A stretch of DNA of 51,154 nt from Bacteroidota bacterium (GCA_026391715.1 JAPLDO010000049.1:1-51154); one strand, 5' to 3'. Positions 32,023 to 41,413 are shown, numbered from the stretch's first letter. Program-made: numbers and translations. The notes: generated by a model not told the origin, from the letters alone.

Positions 32023-32631
32023 ATGCGTAATCCCCACTCATTCATTCTTCTCCTCCTGCTGATCTCCTCATGCAACGATTCATATACCCCGAAACCCCGC
32101 GGTTATTTCAGGATTGATTTGCCCGTTAGCGAATACCGGCTATTCGATACAACTTTTCCATATTCTTTTGAATATCCGACGTATGCCGGTATTTTTCCCG
32201 ACCTAAGCAAAATTGCCGAACCATACTGGATAAATATCAGATTTCCAAAGTTCAAAGCAACGCTCCACATCAGTTATAAACCGGTAAACGGAAATCTGGC
32301 AGGGTATATAAACGACGCTTACACTCTGGTAAATAAGCACATTCCCAAAGCCAATGCAATAATACAGCGCGAGTATATTGACAAGGAAAAACGTGTTTAT
32401 GGCTTGGAGTACGATATTCAGGGCGCCGACGCAGCTTCACCATACCAGTTTTATCTTACCGACAGCTCTTCAAAATTTGTCAGAGGCGCATTATACTTTG
32501 ATATTGTTCCAAATAACGACTCCCTTGCTCCTGTAATCGCTTTTCTAAAAGCTGATATCCAGCGCCTGATCAGCTCCTTTTATTGGAAACAACCCGGAAA
32601 CTATCAAAATCACCAAACTAAACAACCGTGA
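32023..32631 (+). CDS. gldD: Gliding motility/T9SS-linked lipoprotein GldD
   Basis: 202 aa. Lipoprotein signal: LLLLLISSC with Cys about residue 15, so it is an outer-membrane or periplasmic lipoprotein. The mature start YTPKPRGYFRIDLP, then IRFPKFKATLHISYKPV, ANAIIQREYID and QFYLTDSSSKFVRGALYF are GldD hallmarks. GldD is needed for gliding and for T9SS-dependent secretion in Flavobacterium; many non-gliding Bacteroidota keep it. Its stop codon overlaps the GTG of corA by four bases. The in-frame ATG at 31945 lies in the inverted repeat and would give a nonsense leader, so the ATG at 32023 is chosen. Confidence 0.9.
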   Translation: MRNPHSFILLLLLISSCNDSYTPKPRGYFRIDLPVSEYRLFDTTFPYSFEYPTYAGIFPDLSKIAEPYWINIRFPKFKATLHISYKPVNGNLAGYINDAYTLVNKHIPKANAIIQREYIDKEKRVYGLEYDIQGADAASPYQFYLTDSSSKFVRGALYFDIVPNNDSLAPVIAFLKADIQRLISSFYWKQPGNYQNHQTKQP

Positions 32632-33533
32632 TCGAAACTATCAATTTCGGGAAATTAACCTGGTCGCATATCGTCCTCCCAACAGCGAATGACCTCGCTA
32701 ATCTGAAAAGTAAGTACAACTTCCATGATCTCGTTCTCGAGGATTGCCTTACAGAAGTTAACATGCGACCCAAAATTGACATTTATGACAACTATTATTT
32801 TATCATCCTTCATTTTCCAACATTTGATGAAGACAGGAGGTTTGTGGAGGTGCGGGAAATAAAATTTTTTCTGGGTTCAGATTACCTTATCAGCATAGGT
32901 CGCACGCATTGGCTTGTTTATGAAATGTTCAGGAAGGAAAAAAACAAGAAAACAGATCGCCTGCAAGTGGAAAGCAGCGATGTTCTGCTTTACCAGATTC
33001 TCGACCATGTGATGCTCGACGTCAGAAAGCTCGTCGACCTGGTTGACCAGGATGTTGACCAATGCGGAAAAGCGCTCTTCGGGAAGAATTCAGAACCAAC
33101 AATTGAGAAAATTTCAGTCACGCGAAAGAACATCATCCTGCTCAATACCATGTTCAAACCCCAGATGGATCTTTTTAATAAACTTCAAAACGGAACCATT
33201 CGCGGTTTTGACGGCAATATGCAGGATTACTGGAGTAACATCATGGACTATTTCCAGAAACTCTGGGATGTTGTGGAGGATGACGGGGAGCTTATTCGCG
33301 GGTATTCAATGACTTTCGACTCGCTTCAGGTAAACAGAACCAACGAAGTGATAAAGATTCTTACGCTGATCTCCTCCATTTTGCTGCCGCTAACTTTTAT
33401 TGCCAGTTTATATGGTATGAACATCAAACTCCCGATGCAGGATCATCCGTTTTCATTCGCCTTCGTAGCCGGAGCTATGGTTAGCATAGCAGTTCTGATG
33501 TTCGTTTACTTCAAAATCAAGAAATGGATGTAG
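32628..33533 (+). CDS. corA: CorA-type magnesium/cobalt transporter
   Basis: 301 aa. N-terminal cytoplasmic funnel (residues 1-235) with acidic and helical parts, then two C-terminal membrane helices. The GMN selectivity motif is in FIASLYGMNIKLP at the end of the first helix. The protein starts with GTG (MIETINFGK...) and overlaps the gldD stop in GTGA, so it is translationally coupled. It ends 3 bp before the convergent DAHP synthase gene. Confidence 0.92.
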   Translation: MIETINFGKLTWSHIVLPTANDLANLKSKYNFHDLVLEDCLTEVNMRPKIDIYDNYYFIILHFPTFDEDRRFVEVREIKFFLGSDYLISIGRTHWLVYEMFRKEKNKKTDRLQVESSDVLLYQILDHVMLDVRKLVDLVDQDVDQCGKALFGKNSEPTIEKISVTRKNIILLNTMFKPQMDLFNKLQNGTIRGFDGNMQDYWSNIMDYFQKLWDVVEDDGELIRGYSMTFDSLQVNRTNEVIKILTLISSILLPLTFIASLYGMNIKLPMQDHPFSFAFVAGAMVSIAVLMFVYFKIKKWM

Positions 33534-33536
33534 CGG

Positions 33537-34634
33537 TTAATCAGAATCGGGGCGGTTCATAACCTCAATCTGGCGCTGAATTCCCTCCTCATGAACCGAT
33601 TGAAGCAGACTCATGATGAATTCACGGCTCAAACCCAGTTTGATACCGGCTTCAACCCTGTCGCGCAACAACTTGTTCCACCTTTTTAACTGAAGAATGG
33701 TAATTTTATTGACTTTCTTAAAGTGACCAATCTCTTCAACCACATTCATCCGGCGCGCCAGTATTTCGATCAACTCTTCGTCGAGTTTGTCTATTTCTGA
33801 GCGAAGTTCCTCAAGTTTATTGGAAAATTCGAGGTTTCCGGTTTCACGGCGCAGGATAATTTCAGAAAGTATTTTCGCCAACTGTTCCGGCGTGATCTGC
33901 TGATTTTTATCAGTAAGCGCGGCAGCGGGGTTGATGTGGGTTTCAATCATCATCCCGTTCATTTCGAGGTCGAGAGCTTTTTGGATAGTAGGCAGCAATC
34001 TTTCACGGTTTCCGCATATATGACTTGGATCTACAAGGATCGGAAGATCAGGGCAGAGGCTTTTAAGTTCAATGGGGATTTCCCACATCGGTGCATTGCG
34101 GTAAGGCGTATGGTTAAAAAAGGAAAACCCGCGATGTACTGCAATGATTTTCTCCAATCCCAGTGAATTTAGCCGTTCAATAGCGCCGAGCCAGGTCTTC
34201 AGGTCGGGGTTGAGCGGATTTTTAACCATCACGGGAATGTCATGTCCGGCTATTGCCTCTCCGATTTCCTGAACCGAGAAAGGATTCACCACTGAGCGTG
34301 CGCCAATCCAAAGAATATCTATCCCATGATCAATGGCTTCTTCAACATGTCGTGGGTTGGCAACCTCAACCGTTGTCAAAAGTCCTGTTTCCGCTTTCAC
34401 TTTTTGAAGCCACTTAAGCCCTTTTGCGCCAACGCCTTCAAATGAACCGGGCCTTGTGCGAGGTTTCCAAATTCCCGAACGGAAAACCCTGACCTGGGGA
34501 ATTTCGGCAAGTCCAACCGCAGTTTCCATCACCTGGCGCTCGTTTTCGGCGCTGCAAGGACCTGCAATTACCAGCGGTTGGGCGGAAACCGGCAACCATT
34601 TTTCGAGAGGCGTAATTTTAAGTTGAGAAGCCAT
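33537..34634 (-). CDS. Bifunctional DAHP synthase / chorismate mutase
   Basis: 365 aa. First 265 residues: KDO8P-like DAHP synthase, condensing PEP and erythrose 4-phosphate at the entry of aromatic amino-acid synthesis (AGPCSAENERQ, WKPRTRPGSFEGVG, KNPLNPDL and DPSHICGNRE for metal and substrate). Last 90 residues: AroQ-type chorismate mutase (ELRSEIDKLDEELIEILARR, IGHFKK). This fusion is typical of Bacteroidota. The ATG at 34634 lies only about 6 bp past a -7 box, so the mRNA is probably leaderless. An in-frame TTG at 34643 overlaps the box. End is 3 bp from corA. Confidence 0.93.
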   Translation of the reverse strand: MASQLKITPLEKWLPVSAQPLVIAGPCSAENERQVMETAVGLAEIPQVRVFRSGIWKPRTRPGSFEGVGAKGLKWLQKVKAETGLLTTVEVANPRHVEEAIDHGIDILWIGARSVVNPFSVQEIGEAIAGHDIPVMVKNPLNPDLKTWLGAIERLNSLGLEKIIAVHRGFSFFNHTPYRNAPMWEIPIELKSLCPDLPILVDPSHICGNRERLLPTIQKALDLEMNGMMIETHINPAAALTDKNQQITPEQLAKILSEIILRRETGNLEFSNKLEELRSEIDKLDEELIEILARRMNVVEEIGHFKKVNKITILQLKRWNKLLRDRVEAGIKLGLSREFIMSLLQSVHEEGIQRQIEVMNRPDSD

Positions 34635-34640
34635 TGGCGG

Positions 34641-34648
34641 CAAAGGTA
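34641..34648 (-). promoter_or_regulatory. -7 box TACCTTTG directly before the DAHP synthase start
   Basis: Exact TAnnTTTG on the minus strand, 6 bp from the ATG at 34634, which predicts a leaderless or near-leaderless transcript. No clear -33. Confidence 0.5.
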
Positions 34649-34669
34649 GGGTTTATTGAAAAGTTCCGC

Positions 34670-35617
34670 CTAAAAAACCGACACCTTCACATATTTCGCA
34701 GGATTCTTTTTAATATCCTCAAGCAGAAGATTCAGATCGCGCGCCGCCTTTTCAACTTCCTTGTAGAGTTGGTCATTGGTAAGCAGTTGCCCGACAGATC
34801 CTTCTCCTTTGTTTATTTTTCTAAGAATCGAATCAAGGTCAAGGATGGTATTATTGACCTGAGCGATAGTTGCCGGTATCCGGGCTTTGGCGAGTGAATC
34901 GCTGAGGTCGGAAAAGTTGGTGAGAATGTTGGTTATTTTTTCGTTGTTATTTTTGAGGTTGCCGCTGATGGATTCAACATTGGAAATGATTCTGGCGAGG
35001 TTATTTCGCTGCGAGCCCATCAGGGTATCGAGGTTCTGAGTGGTATGGGCAATGTTGGCAAGTGTTTGCTTCACATGTTCGATGGCGTCAACCAGATTCT
35101 CGCGGGTATTTTTATTCAGAACCTGTTGCAGAATAATAGCAATGCTGTCAATGGAGCCAATTAGATTTTCCGCTTTTGTTTTTAGCGGCAGTAACTGCCT
35201 GTTCACTTCCTGTCCTAAGGTTGCTTCTGTTTGCGACTGCAATGTATCGCCATTCAGCGCTAACACTTTCGAATCGCCGGGAATAATCTCTATTTCAGGA
35301 GATCCGAGAAGGCTGGAGTTAAAAATTCTGGCGCTCGAATTTTTTGCAATCGGATAATCGCCGAGGATGTAAAGCTCCACAATGATTTTCCGGGGATCGC
35401 GAGGATCAAAATATAATTTTCTCACCTGCCCAACTTTGACGCCTTTGATTGAAATCTGGTTTGCCGCCACGAGCCCATTCACATGATCATACACCGCGTA
35501 TAAAGTGCGGCTGGGCTTCAGCAGCTCAAGTCCTTTCAGGAACATAAGACCCCAGATGAGGATGGCTGTGGCAACCACAAAAACCACACCGACTTTAATC
35601 TCTTTTCTTATTTTCAC
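34670..35617 (-). CDS. MCE-domain (MlaD-like) lipid transport protein
   Basis: 315 aa from the GTG at 35617 (KIRKEIKVGVVFVVATAILI). One N-terminal membrane helix, then the MCE domain (YAVYDHVNGLVAANQISIKGVKVGQV, SSLLGSPEIEIIPG), and a long helical C-terminal part of the kind that forms a tube to the outer membrane. Members carry phospholipids between the two membranes with a MlaE/MlaF-type ABC transporter, not seen here. The frame is open much further upstream into the amidase gene, but a -7 box (35633-35640) and the family start support the GTG. Order amidase-MCE is conserved in Bacteroidota. Confidence 0.88.
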   Translation of the reverse strand: MKIRKEIKVGVVFVVATAILIWGLMFLKGLELLKPSRTLYAVYDHVNGLVAANQISIKGVKVGQVRKLYFDPRDPRKIIVELYILGDYPIAKNSSARIFNSSLLGSPEIEIIPGDSKVLALNGDTLQSQTEATLGQEVNRQLLPLKTKAENLIGSIDSIAIILQQVLNKNTRENLVDAIEHVKQTLANIAHTTQNLDTLMGSQRNNLARIISNVESISGNLKNNNEKITNILTNFSDLSDSLAKARIPATIAQVNNTILDLDSILRKINKGEGSVGQLLTNDQLYKEVEKAARDLNLLLEDIKKNPAKYVKVSVF

Positions 35618-35632
35618 GAGGCTTAATTTATG

Positions 35633-35640
35633 CAAACTTA
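35633..35640 (-). promoter_or_regulatory. -7 box TAAGTTTG of the MCE gene
   Basis: Exact TAnnTTTG on the minus strand, 16 bp before the GTG at 35617. Confidence 0.45.
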
Positions 35641-35651
35641 CAAAGAAAACT

Positions 35652-36872
35652 TTATTTCCTGAATATGCTGTCGGCTTCTTCCTGCGGAATCCTCTCATTG
35701 TTCCTGAATATAACAATAAATGCATCGCTATACCCCTTTTCCCTCACCGCAGCGAGAGCTACCTTTACTTTTGCCAGGTCAGAATAATTCCCAACTGTAT
35801 ATTTGAACAATCCTCCGTGCTTATACATGGAAACACTTTTAAAAAGTGAAAATATCTTTGAATTTTCAGGCAAACCGGTTGCGGAGGTTGCAACCTGAAT
35901 ACGAAATTCCAAACTATTTCCAGGCGCCGGCAATCTGTCAGGTTTTTTATCAGGAATAACGATTTTACTTTTGGCAGGAATAGTTACGGCAGGTTTCGCA
36001 GAGGGCTGAGAATCGGCTTTGGCTTCAATAGTTTCTATTGATTCTTTAAGCGATGAATCTGTTTGTGCCAACGAAGATTGGTTATTTGGAATTTTACTTC
36101 CCGGCGAGGCAAAAGATTTAAAAGCCCGGAAAATGGCTGAAGCAATGAAATCCTGCCCTTGCGACGATGCAATAAATTTCTCCTCCTTTGCATTACTGAT
36201 ATAACCGGTTTCAACCAGTACGCTGGGCATTGTTGTTTTATATAAGACAAGGAAACCGGCTTGCCTTACTCCGCGATTTTGTAAACCTACCCGCTCCACC
36301 ATCTGATCCTGAACGGCAACTGCAAAGTCTGTACTGCGGTCGAGGTTTGCATTCTGATAAAGGCTGAACAGGATATAGGATTCGTCGCTGTTGGGATCGA
36401 ACCCGTCGTAGGAGGATTGATAATTGGATTCAAGTAAAATTGAGGCATTTTCAAGTTTTGCAATATCGAGGTTGGCTTTTGATTTATGCAACCCCATCAC
36501 ATAAGTTTCAGCGCCTTGCAGGGCGCGACTTTCATTAGCGTTGCAATGTATTGAAATAAACAGATCCGCTTTGTTTTCATTTGCAATTTCAGCCCGTCGG
36601 TACAATTCCACAAATTGATCCCGGTCGCGGGTATAGATCACCCTGATTGCCTTAAAATTTCGCTGAATAAGATTTCCGAGTTTAAGGGCAATTGCAAGGT
36701 TGATATTCTTCTCTTTCGACTGCCTGCCAATTGCGCCGGGATCATGACCGCCATGTCCGGCGTCAATAACCACAGTTCGGACGCCTGTATTCAATTGCGC
36801 TCTAATCTGGCAGGGCGCGAGAAATATAATAAACAGGAATACAATTCCGTTAAGTCTTTGTAATCGAAACAT
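35652..36872 (-). CDS. Exported N-acetylmuramoyl-L-alanine amidase with SPOR domain
   Basis: 406 aa from the ATG at 36872. Signal peptide (IVFLFIIFLAPCQIRAQ). Amidase_3 zinc site: His of DAGHGGHDPGA, Glu of RRAEIAN, His of ISIHCNA, and catalytic Glu of LVETGYISN. Cleaves the amide between MurNAc and stem peptide during division. The last 75 residues form a SPOR domain (FRIQVATSATGLP, GLFKYTVGNYSDLAKVKVAL), which binds denuded septal peptidoglycan. A linker rich in Pro and Lys joins them. The frame is open to a TTG at 36911, but the ATG gives a proper signal peptide. Divergent from lptD, first of a three-gene minus-strand run. Confidence 0.92.
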   Translation of the reverse strand: MFRLQRLNGIVFLFIIFLAPCQIRAQLNTGVRTVVIDAGHGGHDPGAIGRQSKEKNINLAIALKLGNLIQRNFKAIRVIYTRDRDQFVELYRRAEIANENKADLFISIHCNANESRALQGAETYVMGLHKSKANLDIAKLENASILLESNYQSSYDGFDPNSDESYILFSLYQNANLDRSTDFAVAVQDQMVERVGLQNRGVRQAGFLVLYKTTMPSVLVETGYISNAKEEKFIASSQGQDFIASAIFRAFKSFASPGSKIPNNQSSLAQTDSSLKESIETIEAKADSQPSAKPAVTIPAKSKIVIPDKKPDRLPAPGNSLEFRIQVATSATGLPENSKIFSLFKSVSMYKHGGLFKYTVGNYSDLAKVKVALAAVREKGYSDAFIVIFRNNERIPQEEADSIFRK

Positions 36873-36981
36873 CAGATTGTTAAAGTAATATAAAAAGGGC
36901 TGGCGTCTCAATATTTTGATTAGTTTTGAAGCCCGGAAATAGTGGCATTTAACGCTTTTATGTTCTGATTTATTTACTCAA

Positions 36982-36989
36982 CAAAGATA
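36982..36989 (-). promoter_or_regulatory. -7 box TATCTTTG of the amidase gene
   Basis: Exact TAnnTTTG on the minus strand in the 147-bp divergent region with lptD. The leader would be about 105 nt. No counterpart found on the plus strand. Confidence 0.4.
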
Positions 36990-37019
36990 AAACATAAACC
37001 TCAGAATACAGAAAAGAAA

Positions 37020-39740
37020 TTGTTATCTAAATTCTTAACGAGGTCTTTCCATTACCTGCTTACCTTGGTTCTTGTTTTCCTGCAAATCACGCTGGTGGTC
37101 GCTCAGGATACGATTCGGCATAAATCGGGTGATAATGTGCCTGTACCTTCAGGAACAATTGAAATTTCACTTCCCGATTCAGTGAAAGCCGATTCGATAA
37201 AGTCAGATTCAATCAAACCAGGTTCAATCAAAGCTGATTCGATTAAAGCCGATTCGCTGAAATCTGACAGCCTTATTAAAAAGCCTGCAAAAAAAAATCC
37301 GCTCAATTCCAAAGTTGACTATTCTTCAAAGGATTCGCTACGGTTCGAGATCAAGGGGCAAAAGGTATTTCTTTATAACGCTGCCGATATCAAATATGAG
37401 GATATTAACCTCAAAGCCTCTTATGTTGAGATAGACTTCCCCAAAAACCAGGTTTATGCTAAAGGAGGAAAGGATTCGATTGGAAACGCAGCCGGCGATC
37501 CCGAATTTACTCAGGGCGATCAAAAGTTCAAATCGAAGGAAATCAATTACAATTACACTACGAAAAGAGGTTTTATAAACACCGTTATCACGAAACAGGA
37601 TGAAGGTTATCTCCATGGAACGATTGTAAAAAAGATGGAAAACGATATAACCTATATTAAATCGGGAACATATACCACTTGTGAACTTGAAGGAAATCCT
37701 CATTTTGGATTCAGGTTCAATAAGGGCAAGGTAATTCCGGGGAAAAGGGTTATTACCGGTCCGGCGTATATGGAGATTGCCAATGTGGCAACGCCGCTTT
37801 TGATTCCATTTGGTTTTTTCCCAAACCGAAGCGGTCAGCGATCGGGTATTTTAATGCCTACTTACGGCGAATCGAAAGACCGGGGGTTTTATTTCGAGAA
37901 CTTCGGTTATTACTGGGCTATGAATCAGTATATGGACCTTCAGGTACAGGCAGATATCTATACCAGAGGAAGCTGGGCTATTAAACCAACTTTACGGTAT
38001 AACAAACGCTACCACTATAATGGCGGTTTAAATTTCAGTTATGCCGTAAATATTCTGGGCGCCGCCGATTCGCCGGATTATCAGAAAAGGAAGGATTTTC
38101 AGGTTCGATGGGTTCACAGCCAGGATGGGAAAGCGCGCCCCCGTAGCAGTTTTTCAGCCAATGTTAATATCGTCAGCAACTCCTTCAACAAATATAACCT
38201 TGCTTCAAGTACACAATCCTATCTGTCGAATACCTTCCAGTCGAGTATCAACTATTCGACAAACTGGGCGGGGAAATATTATCTTAACTTAAACTTCAAT
38301 CATAGTCAGAACACGGTTAACAAAACAATCAACGTTACCTTGCCGCAACTCTCATTTTCGGTTAATCAGTTTTATCCTTTCAGAAGGAAAAATCCCGTAG
38401 GAAAAATGAGGTGGTATGAGCAGATTAGCATGAAATACAACCTCGACGCCGAAAACCGTTACAATACTGTTGATTCCAACTTTATGAAAGGGAGCTGGCC
38501 CGATTCAATGCAAAACGGAATGCGTCACAGTTTCCCCATCTCCGGATCATTCAGGGTGCTTAAATATTTCAACTGGTCAAATTCCATGAACATCAGCGAC
38601 CGGATGTATATGACTTCCACAAGAAAATACTACCAGTCGGATACTATTGTCAATGGCTCCGACACTACTCTACCCGGTTATAAAACCAAAAACCTTCCTG
38701 GTTTTACAAATGGGTTTGATTTTTCTGTGTCATCCTCAATAAATACGAGGCTTTATGGTATGTACCAGTTTAAAGGCAGGATTATAAAGGCGATCAGGCA
38801 CATGGTAACCCCATCGGTTTCGTTTTCTTATACGCCTAACTGGGGCGCTCCGGGAATAGGCTATTACAGGTACATTGAAAATGACACAAATCAAACTAAT
38901 CCCGCAACTTACTCCATTTTTGAGCGGGCGATTTATGGCGGTCCGCCCGGTCAGAAATCGGGGATGATCTCCTTTTCAATCAGCAATAACCTTGAAATGA
39001 AAGTGAGAAACCGCAAAGATACCATCACCGGCATAAAAAAAATTGCGCTTATTGACGATCTTTCAATCCGGTGTTCTTATGATATTGCGCGGGATTCTGT
39101 TAACTGGTCGCTAATTTCAGTTACCGGACGCACCAGCCTGATCAAAGGATTAACCATACAGTATGGCAGCATCTGGGATATGTATGCGCGGGATTCGTTG
39201 GGCAGGAGAACCAATACTACCGAATGGAAAGCTAATCGCCGACTTATCCGGCTCGACAACACTAGCTGGGATATGGGTTTTTCCTATTCGCTTTCTTCCG
39301 AAAAAATCAAAGGGAAAAAAACTCCCGTCAAAGGAACGCCAATGGAACAGCAGGATGTTATGGATTATTATGATTACTATGTTGATTTTGATATTCCCTG
39401 GAGTTTTTCGGTCAATTATAATTTCCACTACGGTAAATCATGGAACAATACCTCGCAGACGCGAGTATCGCAATTAACTCAAACCTTAAATTTTAACGGG
39501 CAACTGAACATCACTCCAAAATGGAAAATTTCACTTACTTCGGGATGGGATTTTGTAAATAACCAGTTATCCTACACCTCCGTTGATGTTTATCGCGACC
39601 TTCATTGCTGGGAGATGCGTTTTGGCTGGATTCCCAAAGGCGGGCAGCAAAGCTGGAATTTCTCCATCAATGTCAAAGCCTCGATTCTACAGGATTTGAA
39701 ATTGAATAAGAAGCGCGATTTCAGGGATTATGCCAATTAA
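37020..39740 (+). CDS. lptD: LPS-assembly protein LptD (OstA-like)
   Basis: 906 aa. Signal peptide (HYLLTLVLVFLQITLVVAQ), then a low-complexity linker (about residues 50-90) of tandem pentapeptides such as DSIKA and DSIKS, an OstA/LptA-like jellyroll (FEIKGQKVFLYNAADIKYED...), and a long C-terminal beta barrel (RSGQRSGILMPTYGESKDRGF and many alternating aromatic strands). It inserts LPS into the outer leaflet with the lipoprotein LptE. Bacteroidota LptD is of this length. The start is a TTG, the only codon giving the signal peptide. It lies divergent from the amidase. Confidence 0.9.
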   Translation: MLSKFLTRSFHYLLTLVLVFLQITLVVAQDTIRHKSGDNVPVPSGTIEISLPDSVKADSIKSDSIKPGSIKADSIKADSLKSDSLIKKPAKKNPLNSKVDYSSKDSLRFEIKGQKVFLYNAADIKYEDINLKASYVEIDFPKNQVYAKGGKDSIGNAAGDPEFTQGDQKFKSKEINYNYTTKRGFINTVITKQDEGYLHGTIVKKMENDITYIKSGTYTTCELEGNPHFGFRFNKGKVIPGKRVITGPAYMEIANVATPLLIPFGFFPNRSGQRSGILMPTYGESKDRGFYFENFGYYWAMNQYMDLQVQADIYTRGSWAIKPTLRYNKRYHYNGGLNFSYAVNILGAADSPDYQKRKDFQVRWVHSQDGKARPRSSFSANVNIVSNSFNKYNLASSTQSYLSNTFQSSINYSTNWAGKYYLNLNFNHSQNTVNKTINVTLPQLSFSVNQFYPFRRKNPVGKMRWYEQISMKYNLDAENRYNTVDSNFMKGSWPDSMQNGMRHSFPISGSFRVLKYFNWSNSMNISDRMYMTSTRKYYQSDTIVNGSDTTLPGYKTKNLPGFTNGFDFSVSSSINTRLYGMYQFKGRIIKAIRHMVTPSVSFSYTPNWGAPGIGYYRYIENDTNQTNPATYSIFERAIYGGPPGQKSGMISFSISNNLEMKVRNRKDTITGIKKIALIDDLSIRCSYDIARDSVNWSLISVTGRTSLIKGLTIQYGSIWDMYARDSLGRRTNTTEWKANRRLIRLDNTSWDMGFSYSLSSEKIKGKKTPVKGTPMEQQDVMDYYDYYVDFDIPWSFSVNYNFHYGKSWNNTSQTRVSQLTQTLNFNGQLNITPKWKISLTSGWDFVNNQLSYTSVDVYRDLHCWEMRFGWIPKGGQQSWNFSINVKASILQDLKLNKKRDFRDYAN

Positions 39741-39764
39741 GAAGATAGCGAAATGTTGAAATTT

Positions 39765-39781
39765 TTGCTCCGTAGGAGCAA
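39765..39781. repeat. Perfect palindrome TTGCTCC-GTA-GGAGCAA
   Basis: 7-bp stem, 3-nt loop, between lptD and ridA. This short palindrome resembles dispersed intergenic hairpins common in Bacteroidota. A run of Ts precedes it on the plus strand, so it might work as a weak bidirectional terminator. Confidence 0.8.
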
Positions 39782-39813
39782 CATATTGATAACGATCACA
39801 AAATGCAAACCAG

Positions 39814-40191
39814 ATGAAAAACATTATTAGCTCCACTGATGCGCCAAAAGCCATCGGACCTTACAGCCAGGCTGTTGAAGTAAACGGACTGTTATTTATT
39901 TCCGGGCAAATACCCATTGATCCTGCCACAGGTAAAATTATTGAGGGGGGGATTTCAGAACAGACCGAACAGGTGATGAAGAACATCGGCGCCATCCTGA
40001 AAGAGGCGGGCTATGAATACACTGATGTTGTTAAATCAACCTGTCTGTTGAGCGATATGGACAATTTCGTTGCGATGAATGCAGTTTACGGAAAATACTA
40101 TTCTGTAAATCCACCTGCAAGGGCGGCATATAGCGTTGTCAGACTTCCTATGGGGGTTTTGGTTGAAATTGAAACCATTGCCGCAAAGTAG
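39814..40191 (+). CDS. ridA: RidA family enamine/imine deaminase
   Basis: 125 aa. Hydrolyses reactive enamine/imine intermediates from PLP-dependent dehydratases. Family motifs: APKAIGPYSQAVEVNGLLF, SGQIPIDPATG, EQTEQVMKNIGAILKEAG and PPARAAYSVVRLPMGVLVEIE, with the substrate-binding Arg in PARAA. Length normal. Follows lptD after 73 bp holding a palindrome; ends 5 bp before the convergent CHAT gene. Confidence 0.95.
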   Translation: MKNIISSTDAPKAIGPYSQAVEVNGLLFISGQIPIDPATGKIIEGGISEQTEQVMKNIGAILKEAGYEYTDVVKSTCLLSDMDNFVAMNAVYGKYYSVNPPARAAYSVVRLPMGVLVEIETIAAK

Positions 40192-40196
40192 GTCTG

Positions 40197-41396
40197 TTAG
40201 CGCGAGGTAAGAATGTATGGCGCCCACACAGTTGGCAGCGAGGTTTCACGGTGTTTGATCATTTGTAGTTTTGCCTCCCGTAATGCGCCGCTGTAACTCT
40301 TGCCTTCAAGTAGCAACCGGTAAAATAGCGCCATGAATGGCGATGTCAACTTGTCGGTTACGTTCCAGAGAGTAGTTAAAATATTTCGCGCTCCGGCTGT
40401 CAGAAAAACTTCCGGTATTACATTGCGGTATTTTCCCGATTGTAATCTTTCTATTCCTGATGAACAGGCATTCAGTACAACCAGGTCGGCATTGCAGTGA
40501 AGATTGCAGATTTCCCCGATTGTTAAAACATCCTCTTTCGCAGATTTGTGTGAATCGTTTTTTTCATTACAGCAAAAAAGAAACCCGTTATTATACGGAC
40601 AATCGGAGCCATTATAATAATGTGTAGCAAGATGGATGATTTTCCCTCTGCTCACCATTTTTGTAAAATAGTCTTTTTTTGCCGACGATCCTTCAACCAA
40701 CCGCGATGATAGTCCGTTTTTTCGGAATAGCGATCCAATTGCTAACAGTTCGGCTTTTGTACCGGGCAGCGCACAAAAATTACCGTTAGTTGCAAATTCG
40801 GGCGAAAACCCAATAAAAGCATACCGAAATTCATCCTGATTATCCTGGCAATCGTCCAACCCATTTGTATGATTGCAGCAGTCTAAAAATTCGGCGCGAC
40901 GATATACCACTTCAAAGTTATTTATTAAAAAATTCGGCGCGTCTGATTTTGCGTCAGATACTGGTAATTTATCAGTAGTTAGCGCCTCAAAGGGTATTTC
41001 TTCCAGAACCTTATCAGGGACTATGATCAACCGGTTTTTGTTTATAAGGATATCCTGAACCGGTTCAACGAGATATAAATACAACAATTCACTGTAAGCA
41101 TAAAAATTTTCGAAGTCGGCCGATTTGATTTTCTTGCGGTAAACATTTAAACATTCCCAGAACAAGTTATTCAGGGTAACGGTAGTTTTAACAGCAGAAT
41201 GGCAATCAACTGCGGTCAACGATAATACAGAATCTGTGAGGACATATAGTAAAATCACCTCTTCCTGCGATAGATAAGCGCGAATACTTTCATCAATTTC
41301 CCCACCACAGTATTCCTGTGCTTTCGCGCCTCCGGGAAAAATGGAAATCATAATTCCGGAAATAAATAATGAAATGCGAAACATAGATTGGTTCAT
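40197..41396 (-). CDS. Exported CHAT-domain cysteine protease-like protein
   Basis: 399 aa. Signal peptide (RISLFISGIMISIFPGGAKAQ). Residues about 110-399 form a CHAT (caspase HetF-associated with TPRs) domain: RLIIVPDKVLEEIPFEAL, the catalytic His259 in HLATHYY and Cys311 in VVLNACSSG, then TTLWNVTD and ALFYRLLLEGKSYSGALREA. No TPRs are present, unlike most CHAT proteins, and the predicted export is unusual since most are cytoplasmic. It has extra cysteines (about 15) that could form disulfides. It is the last gene of a three-gene unit after an ECF sigma factor and an anti-sigma-like membrane protein. Proteolysis of that membrane protein would be a natural hypothesis but is inference. Confidence 0.85.
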   Translation of the reverse strand: MNQSMFRISLFISGIMISIFPGGAKAQEYCGGEIDESIRAYLSQEEVILLYVLTDSVLSLTAVDCHSAVKTTVTLNNLFWECLNVYRKKIKSADFENFYAYSELLYLYLVEPVQDILINKNRLIIVPDKVLEEIPFEALTTDKLPVSDAKSDAPNFLINNFEVVYRRAEFLDCCNHTNGLDDCQDNQDEFRYAFIGFSPEFATNGNFCALPGTKAELLAIGSLFRKNGLSSRLVEGSSAKKDYFTKMVSRGKIIHLATHYYNGSDCPYNNGFLFCCNEKNDSHKSAKEDVLTIGEICNLHCNADLVVLNACSSGIERLQSGKYRNVIPEVFLTAGARNILTTLWNVTDKLTSPFMALFYRLLLEGKSYSGALREAKLQMIKHRETSLPTVWAPYILTSR

Positions 41397-41413
41397 AAAA
41401 ATGAATTTAACGA

